Under the pieces are notes generated by a model, which was not told the origin of the DNA, ran no database searches, and saw nothing but the letters and a program-made list of their open reading frames with translations. Of a stretch of 64,000 bases of DNA, positions 33,795 through 41,654 are shown piece by piece; the stretch's first letter is position 1, and each line of letters starts with the position of its first letter. Source of the DNA: Sphingomonas kyeonggiensis (GTDB lineage Bacteria > Pseudomonadota > Alphaproteobacteria > Sphingomonadales > Sphingomonadaceae); assembly GCF_030812785.1 (NCBI RefSeq), contig NZ_JAUSTJ010000001.1, positions 1,240,001 through 1,304,000 of the forward strand. The letters are read 5' to 3'. The position numbers were made by a program, and so were the translations under genes.

Positions 33795-34073
33795 GTGCCT
33801 GATGGACACGATTTCTCGCGCGGATGGGTGCCGTTCAGCGCTATCGCTCGAGTAACGATAGGCAAGGACAGGTTCGACAACGAGGTAATGGGGCTCAAGC
33901 TTCACGACGGCACGAAGCTCGAGGAGTTCGGGCCGGTGCGGGAGGCGTTCGAGCGCCTGCCTGTTCAGCTGGTGCCTGCCGAGCCGGGCTGGCAGCTCTG
34001 CCGGATCTGGTTCGGGGATGACGAGGAAGGTCCCGGCGTGGGCTTCTGCGGGCCACATCATCTGGCAGGATGA
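33795..34073 (+). CDS. Hypothetical protein (92 aa), paralogue of the gene at 29288
   Basis: GTG-started, VPDGHDFSRGWVPFSAIARV, then HDGTKLEEFGP and RLPVQLVPAEPGWQLCRIW. These blocks align with the N-terminal 95 residues of the 162-residue protein at 29288; the C-terminal part is absent. The ribosome binding site is weak, so the start is uncertain. Function unknown. Confidence 0.5.
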   Translation: MPDGHDFSRGWVPFSAIARVTIGKDRFDNEVMGLKLHDGTKLEEFGPVREAFERLPVQLVPAEPGWQLCRIWFGDDEEGPGVGFCGPHHLAG

Positions 34074-34270
34074 GCACCAACTTGTGGCAGAACCCGGAGC
34101 CCGAAAATTCTGAGACGAAACGTCCGAGTTGCGGTGAGAGGTAATCGTACGACCAAATTTGGCTGACGGCGAACGCGACCTTCAATTCCGATGGTTCACG
34201 TGTAACAATATTTCGCACGCCGGGAGTGGGCGTGCGTGGGTGCATCAGTATCTACAAGGAGGGAGTGGTC

Positions 34271-34792
34271 ATGTTTGGTTGGGGGAAAAGGCCAAAGCCG
34301 GACACGGGCGCCGGAAGCCGGGAAGGTGACAGCTATTTGCAAGGCGCCTACCGCCTGCATCGCCCGGAAGATGTCGCACATTTCACGGCTCTCGCGACGG
34401 AGGCTTTCCCGGAATTCGCGGAGCGGATCAGCTGCTTTGGGGCCGACTGGCTGGGGCGCCAGTTCGCGACGGATGAAGGCAGGATCATCGCCGGCAAGCC
34501 GCTCGTGCTATTGCTCGAACCGGGAACCGGTGAAGCGCTTGAGATACCGCTCGACCGCGTTTCATTCCATGAGCAGGAGCTGGTCGAAGAGCCGGACGCC
34601 GCGGTGGCGTATTCGTTCTTCGAGCAGTGGCTCGCAACGGGTGGAATTCGGCCAGGCTATGACCAATGTATCGCCTACAGGCAGCCTCTTTTCCTCGGCG
34701 GCGCTGATGAGGTGAGCAATCTGGAGCTGAGCGACCTGGACGTCTATTGGACGATTTCAGCGCAGCTGTTGGCCGAGGCTCGAAAGCGCTGA
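34271..34792 (+). CDS. Immunity-like protein, T6SS Tdi1/DUF1851-type (173 aa)
   Basis: Soluble protein starting MFGWGKRPKPDTG. The C-terminal half has the pattern of Tdi1-type immunity proteins: ACYS-like ...YRQPLFLGGADEVSNLEL then DLDVYWTISAQLLAEAR, following CFGADWLGRQFATDEG. AAGGAGG 8 nt before the ATG supports the start. No toxin gene is next to it, so it may be an orphan immunity gene or a housekeeping relative. Assignment is by pattern memory only. Confidence 0.5.
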   Translation: MFGWGKRPKPDTGAGSREGDSYLQGAYRLHRPEDVAHFTALATEAFPEFAERISCFGADWLGRQFATDEGRIIAGKPLVLLLEPGTGEALEIPLDRVSFHEQELVEEPDAAVAYSFFEQWLATGGIRPGYDQCIAYRQPLFLGGADEVSNLELSDLDVYWTISAQLLAEARKR

Positions 34793-34884
34793 TCGAGTGC
34801 CGGCCAGCCAAAAGGTGGCTATCTGAGCTTCCGAAGGCAACGCTATTGAGGTTTTTGGGAAGGACCGCCTGCTCGAAGCAGCGA

Positions 34885-35157
34885 ATGATTTCGACCTATC
34901 ACATCATTGCGCTGGTCCTCGGATTAGCGGCGGCGGTAGCCGCAGTGGAGGCAGAGAAACTCTTACTGCCACCAGCCGGCAATCCGCGAATCTTCACCTA
35001 TTTCGGGTTGCCGAACGTCGCCATCTGGTTGGCTTTCGGCTTCCTGCTCGGGTTCATTTTTAATCAGCTCGAGCTGAAAGGCGGGATACGCCGCGTTGCC
35101 GTCCTGGAATTTGTGGTCGTGCTGATTGTCTACTCGAGGTTCCGTAAGACGAGATGA
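34885..35157 (+). CDS. Small membrane protein (90 aa)
   Basis: About three hydrophobic segments: IIALVLGLAAAVAAVEA, NVAIWLAFGFLLGFIF and VAVLEFVVVLIVYS, with a basic C-terminus (RFRKTR). Start MISTYH. Could be holin-like by size and topology, but no lysis gene is adjacent. Family not recognised. Confidence 0.45.
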   Translation: MISTYHIIALVLGLAAAVAAVEAEKLLLPPAGNPRIFTYFGLPNVAIWLAFGFLLGFIFNQLELKGGIRRVAVLEFVVVLIVYSRFRKTR

Positions 35158-35209
35158 AGGACAGGCATCACGCGCGCTGCGTCTACTGGTACGCAGCGGC
35201 CTTTGCCCG

Positions 35210-35344
35210 CACCGCCGTCTGGCCGAGTTCGAGTTCCGGTATAACAATCGCATCGCCAACGGCGTTGATGATAAGCAGCGCGCCCGCAACGCAGTGGCGG
35301 GTATCGTTGGCAAACGGCTTACCTATCAACAATCTGATATCTGA
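35210..35344 (+). pseudogene. IS1595-family (ISXO2-like) transposase, C-terminal remnant
   Basis: The reading HRRLAEFEFRYNNRIANGVD followed by GIVGKRLTY resembles the C-terminus of ISXO2-type DDE transposases (LAEFDFRYNNR...GKRLTY). The rest of the gene is missing and no IS ends are seen. Confidence 0.5.
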
Positions 35345-35508
35345 GCCTCGCAAAAGCCGAGTCGCAACTCGACAAGTTCAAGCAAGCCGCGCGCGAGCTT
35401 GAGACTGACGACGATCCTTACCGCTTCAAGAGTGCGTGGTGAGGCTGGTGGAGTAGAAGCCAGTCGCGGAGCGCGGCAAAAGCGGGGGTAAATGGGGTTC
35501 CCGAGCGG

Positions 35509-35994
35509 CTAGAACTGCGCGCCCGAGGCAGGGGGTGTGGGCGAGTTGAGCGGAATAATCTCCGCATAAGCCCCCCGCACTGTGCCGATGCGCCAAGCCT
35601 TGCCCATCTCTTCAAGCTGGCCATTCATCCATTCGCGCGGCGGCAGTTCCAATCCTGCCAGTAATGCGGGTGAAAGCCCATCATGGCTGAAAATGTATAG
35701 CTGGGTGAGCTGGCGGATGACGGCGCTGTAGTCATCCCCGACGTCCCCATGCGCCTCGATCTGCGGGGGCGGGCTCTCGGTAGCCTGCCGCAGCTCCGAC
35801 AGCTTACGCTCGCGATCCGCTATCTGCTCGTCCTTGAGCTTCAGGCGCTCCCCGACCGTGTCGAGTCGCGCAATGAACTGCCAGCCAGCGAGCTTGTAGC
35901 CCAGCATCCCGGCCAGCAAAACTGCGATCAGGAATGTGATCGGCGCTTGCCAGATCACTGAGCTTTCCTTCGCCAGATAGGTGAAGAACTCCAT
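35509..35994 (-). CDS. Single-pass membrane protein with coiled coil (161 aa)
   Basis: Starts MEFFTYLAKESSVIWQAPIT with one transmembrane helix (FLIAVLLAGMLGYKLAGW), then a charged coiled-coil-like helix (RLKLKDEQIADRERKLSELR) and a C-terminal domain of about 75 residues ending PASGAQF. GAAGAG lies upstream. It is the gene next to the integrase. Function unknown. Confidence 0.5.
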   Translation of the reverse strand: MEFFTYLAKESSVIWQAPITFLIAVLLAGMLGYKLAGWQFIARLDTVGERLKLKDEQIADRERKLSELRQATESPPPQIEAHGDVGDDYSAVIRQLTQLYIFSHDGLSPALLAGLELPPREWMNGQLEEMGKAWRIGTVRGAYAEIIPLNSPTPPASGAQF

Positions 35995-36055
35995 GGGCTC
36001 TTCATACGACTTTCCCCCATGGTGCGTACAGGGGCCTTTAAGGCCACCGCTAGAT

Positions 36056-37363
36056 TCACCCCGCGCGGTCCCAGCCATCCAGCAAGGTGCCAGCCGGCGG
36101 CAGCCCCTTCATCGTCTCATCCGCCCACCACCGCGCCAGCTCCCAGCGCCGCGGCATGTGCCTGGCGCGGTTGTACGCCATCTCGGCCGCAGAGATGCCC
36201 CTGGGCTTATGGGAGAGCATCGCATCGATGATGGGCCGGTCGCCCTCAAGCCCGAGTACGGTGGCGCGCTCGTTCATGATGGTCGAGAACGCGCTGCGCC
36301 AACCGTGCGGGACATGACGATTGCGGTAGCCGCACTGGTTGTAGCGATAGCCGATCGTGTTCGCGCTCATGGGCTGGTGCGTCGAGCGGACGCTGTGGAA
36401 GAGGTAGGGGAACCGTCCGGATAGCCGGTGGACCGCGCGCAGGACGTCGACCGCCTGCGGTACGAGCGGCACGATATGCTCGAATGCCTCGTCGGCCTTG
36501 TTTTCCTGCTCGAGCTTCATCCGGTCCGCGGCGATCCGCCAGATCGGCTCCGGGGCATCGCCGGCGCCGGTCGGATCAGACCAGTCGATCCCCTCGAACT
36601 CCTCCCATCGCGCGGTCGGGATCAGGCCAGGGCGGACAAAGGTGAGGCCCAGCAGCCGCGACGCGAGCTTGGTCAGCGGGCCGCCCGTCGATGCGTCGAT
36701 CGTCGCGTGCAACTCCCGGAGTTCGGCGATGGTCCTGAGGCCGGGTTGGCTTCCGCCGATCGGCGTCGGCAGCATCGCCTTGAGCAGATGCCTGCCGGCG
36801 GGGTCAGCGGCGCAGAGGCCCTCGGCCATACCATATCCGAAGACTGCGGAGATGTGCTGGCGGATGCGCTTTGCCGTGTCGATGGCGCCGCGTTGCTCGA
36901 CCTTGCGCAGCACGGCGAGCACCGCGGGCCCGTCGATATCGGTGAGGGGGAGCCCGCCGATCTCGGGATACACGTCGCGCTGCATCGCCTGGGCGATCTT
37001 AGTCGCGTTGACCTTGGCCCAACGCCCGAGCTGGGCTTGGTACCAGCGCTCGGCGACGACCTTGAAGGTCGCGCCGGCGGCGGCGTAAGCTGCGGCCCTG
37101 ATCTTGCGCGCCTCGATCGCCGGGTCGCGATGCTCCCGGAGCAGACGTTTCGCTTCATCGCGCCGGTCGCGCGCTTCCCGCAGGGGGACCTCCGGATAGA
37201 GGCCGAAGGTCAGCAGCTTTTCCTTGCCGCCGAATCGGTATTTGAGCCGCCAGGATTTTCCGCCCTTGGGGGTAACGAACAGGTACAGGCCGCCAGAGTC
37301 AGCGAGCTTGTAGTTGCGCTCACCTGGCGCGGCCTTCTGGCATTGCTTGTCCGTCAGCGGCAT
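36056..37363 (-). CDS. Tyrosine site-specific integrase, P4/DUF4102 type
   Basis: A 435-residue integrase. The N-terminal DUF4102 arm-binding domain reads MPLTDKQCQKAAPGERNYKL then KYRFGGKEKLLTFG. Catalytic residues: Arg in GLTFVRPG, HGWRSAFSTIMNE with His and Arg, His in AMLSHKPRG and the nucleophile in AYNRARHMPRR. It lies 158 bp from the 3' end of tRNA-Lys, its expected target. ATG at 37363 is chosen; MGVRM three codons upstream at 37375 is possible. Confidence 0.92.
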   Translation of the reverse strand: MPLTDKQCQKAAPGERNYKLADSGGLYLFVTPKGGKSWRLKYRFGGKEKLLTFGLYPEVPLREARDRRDEAKRLLREHRDPAIEARKIRAAAYAAAGATFKVVAERWYQAQLGRWAKVNATKIAQAMQRDVYPEIGGLPLTDIDGPAVLAVLRKVEQRGAIDTAKRIRQHISAVFGYGMAEGLCAADPAGRHLLKAMLPTPIGGSQPGLRTIAELRELHATIDASTGGPLTKLASRLLGLTFVRPGLIPTARWEEFEGIDWSDPTGAGDAPEPIWRIAADRMKLEQENKADEAFEHIVPLVPQAVDVLRAVHRLSGRFPYLFHSVRSTHQPMSANTIGYRYNQCGYRNRHVPHGWRSAFSTIMNERATVLGLEGDRPIIDAMLSHKPRGISAAEMAYNRARHMPRRWELARWWADETMKGLPPAGTLLDGWDRAG

Positions 37364-37520
37364 GCGTACCCCCATTCCCGATTTGGGCACCCCCGGCGTT
37401 ACCCCCAAGATCAATGAGCTTGGGCAGCCCGAGGTGAACCTCGTTGAAGGTCGGGAAGGGCGGATTTCTGCGGGGAAGACAATCCCGTGAACCGGGATGA
37501 TGCGCCCTGGATCGGGGGTT

Positions 37521-37534
37521 TGGTGGGTCCGATG
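37521..37534. repeat. attR: 3' end of tRNA-Lys
   Basis: The 14 bases TGGTGGGTCCGATG (CCA end plus acceptor/T-arm side of the tRNA, minus strand) occur exactly at 20555-20568. They mark the integrase-proximal border. Confidence 0.75.
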
Positions 37535-37596
37535 GGATTCGAACCCATGACCTCTCGATTAAAAGTCGCTTGCTCTACCGACTGAGCTACGGACCC
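37521..37596 (-). tRNA. tRNA-Lys (anticodon UUU)
   Basis: On the minus strand a full cloverleaf can be read: GGGTCCGTAGCTCAGTCGG start, anticodon loop CTTTTAA (UUU), T-arm GGTTCGAATCC and encoded CCA. 76 nt. Confidence 0.96.
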
Positions 37597-37633
37597 ACAC
37601 CGGCCCTGCCCCTAGGCGGCTGGGCCGGGCGGG

Positions 37634-38044
37634 TCAACGGCGGGCTTCGATCCGCGTCACCTGGACATGGGCGACCTGCCAGCGGCCGTTCGTCCTGCGA
37701 AAGGTATCGGCGAAGCGGATCCGGCTCGAGAAACGCTGCCCGCCCGAAGTGCCGCTGAGCATCGTCTCGGCATTGGCGACGGCCGCATCGGGGCCGAGCG
37801 GGACGATCACGCGGTCGACCAGCACGATCGGGTCATAGCGGTCGCCCGGCGCCATCCAGCCGTCGATGAACGCCTGCTTTCCCTGCCGCTTCCCCGATCC
37901 GTCGATAAAGACCAGATCGTCGGCGATCATCGCCTCCATCGCCGCGCGGTCCTGCCGCAGCTGTGCCTGGTCGAACGCGTCGGCAAAGGCGACCAGACTC
38001 GGGTCGGGGTCCGCCAGGGCAAGTGCCAGCAACGCCAGGATCAT
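37634..38044 (-). CDS. SnoaL/DUF4440-like nuclear transport factor 2 fold protein
   Basis: A 136-residue protein starting MILALLALALADPDPSLVAF with a signal-like N-terminus. The body (AMIADDLVFIDGSGKRQGK, RIRFADTFRRTNGRWQVAHV) fits the DUF4440/SnoaL cone fold, used by small hydrolase, isomerase or binding proteins. Its ATG overlaps the folK stop by 4 bp, so the two are co-transcribed. Ligand unknown. Confidence 0.75.
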   Translation of the reverse strand: MILALLALALADPDPSLVAFADAFDQAQLRQDRAAMEAMIADDLVFIDGSGKRQGKQAFIDGWMAPGDRYDPIVLVDRVIVPLGPDAAVANAETMLSGTSGGQRFSSRIRFADTFRRTNGRWQVAHVQVTRIEARR

Positions 38045-38508
38045 CGCTTCCTCCTCAGCCGCGCGTATAGCTGGCGCATGCTAAGCCCGGTGACCGGATC
38101 GCGCCAGTCGGGTGCCACCTGGACCAGCGGGGCCAGGACGAAGTCGCGCTGGCGAAACAGGCGGTGGGGCACGGTCAGCCGGGGCTCGCCCCAGCTGCCG
38201 CCCGACCACAGGACGATGTCGAGATCGATCACCCGCGCCGCCCAGTTCTGCCCGCGCCGGCGCCCGAAGGCGTGCTCAATGCCCTTCAGCCGGCGGAGCA
38301 GGGCGGGGGGCGCCTCGTTGCTCTCGATCAGCGTGACGGCATTGGCGAAGCGGCGCTTGGAGGGGCCGAGCGGCGGGGTGTGGTGGATCGGCGAGGCCGC
38401 GGTCACGCCGCCCAGCGCCCGGATCGCCGCCATCACTTCCTGTGCGGGGGAGCCGTGGCGGCCCCGGCGGTTCGATCCGATCGCGATGGCATAGCTTGTC
38501 CTCGGCAC
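38041..38508 (-). CDS. folK: 2-amino-4-hydroxy-6-hydroxymethyldihydropteridine pyrophosphokinase
   Basis: HPPK of folate synthesis: transfers pyrophosphate from ATP to 6-hydroxymethyl-dihydropterin. Motifs are AIAIGSNRRG at the N-terminus, FANAVTLIES, RVIDLDIVLW (metal and substrate residues) and PHRLFRQRDFVLAPL. The start is uncertain: GTG at 38508 gives about 155 residues, but the spacing to its GGGAGC is poor; ATG at 38544 would overlap the divergent glycosylase gene. Confidence 0.9.
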   Translation of the reverse strand: MPRTSYAIAIGSNRRGRHGSPAQEVMAAIRALGGVTAASPIHHTPPLGPSKRRFANAVTLIESNEAPPALLRRLKGIEHAFGRRRGQNWAARVIDLDIVLWSGGSWGEPRLTVPHRLFRQRDFVLAPLVQVAPDWRDPVTGLSMRQLYARLRRKR

Positions 38509-38531
38509 GCTCCCGCGCCTATCGCGCGGCC

Positions 38532-39134
38532 ATGTCCGCGCCAAGCCATGATTGTCCGCTCTGCCCCCGTCTCGTGTCGCTGCGTACCGAGCTGCGCGCC
38601 GCCCATCCCGACTGGTGGAACGCTCCGGTGCCCGCGCTCGGTGACCTCGACGCGCCGATCGCGATCGTCGGGCTGGCGCCGGGTAAGCATGGGGCCAACC
38701 GCACCGGCCGCGCCTTTACCGGCGACGCCTCGGGCGAACTGCTGTTCGCGACGCTGGAGAAGTTCGGGCTCGCTGAGGGCGGCGAGCCGAAGGGCGTGGT
38801 GATCCTCAACGCGGTGCGCTGCCTGCCGCCCGAGAACAAGCCCGAGCCCGCCGAGATCCATGCCTGCCGGCCGTTCCTGGCGGCCGAGCTTAGGGCACCG
38901 GTGGTGCTGGCGCTCGGCCAGATCGCGCATCAGTCGGCGGTGAAGGCGATGGGCGGCAAGCTGCCCAAGCATCGCTTCGCGCACGGCGCCGAGCATCGCA
39001 TGCACCGCGGGCAATGGCTGGTCGATAGCTATCACTGCTCGCGCTACAACCAGAATACCGGCCGGCTGACCCCCGAGATGCTCGAGGCGGTGGTGGCGCG
39101 GGCTATTGCCCTGGCGAGGCCGGAAGCCCCCTGA
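38532..39134 (+). CDS. Uracil-DNA glycosylase, Fe-S type (family 4/5-like)
   Basis: A 200-residue base-excision repair enzyme starting MSAPSHDCPLCPRL. The N-terminal CPLC pair with CRPFL and the later HCSRYN cysteine form the four Fe-S ligands. IVGLAPGKHGANRTGRAFTG is motif 1 and DSYHCSRYNQNTG is motif 2. Removes uracil (and possibly hypoxanthine) from DNA. Divergent from folK, convergent with and overlapping the GFA gene by 32 bp. Confidence 0.88.
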   Translation: MSAPSHDCPLCPRLVSLRTELRAAHPDWWNAPVPALGDLDAPIAIVGLAPGKHGANRTGRAFTGDASGELLFATLEKFGLAEGGEPKGVVILNAVRCLPPENKPEPAEIHACRPFLAAELRAPVVLALGQIAHQSAVKAMGGKLPKHRFAHGAEHRMHRGQWLVDSYHCSRYNQNTGRLTPEMLEAVVARAIALARPEAP

Positions 39135-39513
39135 CGTCGAGCGCCCAGGGGATCGCCGAATCGCACCAGATCTGGCTGCGCGGCGGCAGGTCGGCGCGCT
39201 GGTCGACCGAGCCGAGGCGGATCGCATAGACGCGCGGGTCGGCCGGGGTGAAGGCATAGAGGCCCGAGCCGCATTCGCCGCAGAAGGCCTGGCCGCGCCG
39301 CGTGCCGCTGTCGGCGGTCTTCACATAGACCTTGGGCGTGCCGGTGACGCGGAAGTCGGCGGCGTCGACCCGCACCGAGGCACGCCAGGCCGAGCCGCTT
39401 AGGACCTGGCAATCGGTGCAATGGCAGAGCGCGACCCGGGCAGGGTCGGCCTCGGCTTCGTAGCGGATCGCACCGCAATGGCAGCTTCCGGTGATGTGCA
39501 TGGGCGTGCGCAT
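39103..39513 (-). CDS. GFA-family (glutathione-dependent formaldehyde-activating enzyme-like) protein
   Basis: A 136-residue zinc protein. Cysteine pattern typical of the GFA fold: GSCHCGAIRYEA, ALCHCTDCQVLSG and FCGECGSGLY. Family members bind two zinc ions; activity on S-hydroxymethylglutathione is not shown for most of them. Start at 39513 (MRTPMH) or 39501 (MHITG). It lies downstream of the molybdoenzyme gene on the same strand. Confidence 0.85.
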   Translation of the reverse strand: MRTPMHITGSCHCGAIRYEAEADPARVALCHCTDCQVLSGSAWRASVRVDAADFRVTGTPKVYVKTADSGTRRGQAFCGECGSGLYAFTPADPRVYAIRLGSVDQRADLPPRSQIWCDSAIPWALDVRGLPASPGQ

Positions 39514-39559
39514 AGCCGGATGCGCGGGCCTCCGCCACGAAGATCCGGGGAGCGCTGGG

Positions 39560-40231
39560 CTAGGAATCCCGGCTGTAGCGCTGCTCGGCCCAGGGATCGC
39601 CGCGCATGTGATAGCCGTTGACCTCCCAGAAGCCGGGCTTGTCCGCGCCGATCAGCTCGATCTTGCGGATCCACTTGGCGCTCTTCCAGAAATAGAGGTG
39701 CGGGATCACCAGCCGGGCCGGACCGCCATGGTCGCGCGCCAGCGGCTGGCCGGCCCAGCCATGCGCGATCAGCGCATCGGGCACGGCGAAGTCGGCGAGC
39801 AGCACATTGGTGGTGTAGCCGTCATAGCCGTGGAGCATCACCGCCGCCGCCTCGTCGCGCGGCTCGACATGGGCGAGCAGGTCGCGGGTCAGCACGCCCT
39901 GCCAGTCATTGTCGTAGCGCGACCAGCTGGTGACGCAGTGGATGTCGCTCCTGAGCCGGGTCTGGGGCAGCGCCATCAGCCCGGCCCAGTCGAGCGTCAC
40001 CGGCCGCGCGACCATGCCGGCCACTTCGAGCTTCCAGCGTTCGCGCGGGATGTCGGGCTGGCGGCCGAGATCGAGCACCGGCCATTTGACCGTCAGGTGC
40101 TGGCCGGGCGGCAGCCGCTCTTCTTCGGGCCGCGCGATATGGCCGGTCAGGAACTTGCCCTGCTCCGCCCATTGCTGCTTCGAGCGCGTGAGCTTGCTGT
40201 CTTCCGGGACCTCGGGATCGTCCATCTGCAC
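39560..40231 (-). CDS. Sulfite oxidase-like molybdopterin oxidoreductase (YedY-type, soluble)
   Basis: A 223-residue protein with an oxidoreductase molybdopterin-binding domain. The conserved Cys that binds molybdenum is in SDIHCVTSWSRYDNDWQGV, followed by HGYDGYTTNV and the LIPHLYFWKSAKWIRKIEL region typical of the family. There is no TAT signal visible at the N-terminus (MQMDDPEVPEDS), so it is probably cytoplasmic. Substrate unknown. Confidence 0.85.
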   Translation of the reverse strand: MQMDDPEVPEDSKLTRSKQQWAEQGKFLTGHIARPEEERLPPGQHLTVKWPVLDLGRQPDIPRERWKLEVAGMVARPVTLDWAGLMALPQTRLRSDIHCVTSWSRYDNDWQGVLTRDLLAHVEPRDEAAAVMLHGYDGYTTNVLLADFAVPDALIAHGWAGQPLARDHGGPARLVIPHLYFWKSAKWIRKIELIGADKPGFWEVNGYHMRGDPWAEQRYSRDS

Positions 40232-40578
40232 GGCTCCTGATCAGGTGGCGAGGATGACTCGGGCGGGGAAGCGGCGCAAGCAACACGAAAGGGTAGGGGC
40301 GTGGCTCCAACACGGGTCGCGCCGCCGACTCGTCAAAGTACGCGAAGTACACGCCTAGAGCGGGTTTTCGCGGCGGCAAAGTTGACACAGTTCCCGCGAG
40401 CGCACCCCATCTCGCAAGATCCTTGCGCGGTCGAGTTCCTATCTTTCCTACGGCGTCAAAGAGCGGCCAGCTGCGATGCCGGCGGCTTGAGCCGAGCAGG
40501 CGAAATCCTATTTTACAAGGCGGCTGTATATCTCCTGTTCCCCGGCTTTCGCCGGGGAACAGATCAGGGGATCAGCTA
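40232..40578. other. Gap with a perfect hairpin
   Basis: About 350 bp without a supported gene. At 40535-40562 there is a perfect hairpin (12-bp arms, CTGTTCCCCGGC, TTTC loop). Its core CCGGCTTTCGCCGG is the same as in the REP-like elements elsewhere in the window, and it could also act as terminator for the gene at 40579. Confidence 0.6.
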
Positions 40579-41430
<852 letters not shown>

Positions 41431-41487
41431 GGCGCGCCATGTAGTGTGGTCGGGGGGGATTCGCTACCCGATCCATTCCGCATATCC

Positions 41488-41593
41488 GTCACCCCGGCCT
41501 TGTGCCGGGGTCCACCAAGCCTCTCGGACTGGCGATAGAGCCTCTTGTCCATGACTTGCCTCCCGGTGGACCCCGGCACAAGGCCGGGGTGAC
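41488..41593. repeat. Long inverted repeat, REP-like (type A)
   Basis: Perfect 29-bp arms at 41488-41516 and 41565-41593, separated by 48 bp. Each arm contains its own small hairpin core (CCCCGGCCTTGTGCCGGGG). Sits between the aguB and lnt genes. Confidence 0.85.
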
Positions 41594-41654
41594 GAAGAGG
41601 AGCGTTTCGGCTCCAGCTACCGCAGCGGGGGAGGATCGGTTAAGCACGCACCCG

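Larger units (their letters stand above)
20555..37534. mobile_element. Integrated element of about 17 kb at tRNA-Lys
   Basis: Bounded by a 14-bp direct repeat (20555-20568 and 37521-37534). The right copy is the 3' end of tRNA-Lys, and a tyrosine integrase is the first gene inside that end, the normal P4-like arrangement. Cargo is about 27 mostly small genes: regulators, secreted and lipoproteins, phage-type AlpA, a prophage scar and a transposase remnant. Core metabolic genes resume immediately outside both repeats. No conjugation, replication or structural phage genes are seen, so self-transfer is unlikely. Confidence 0.78.
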
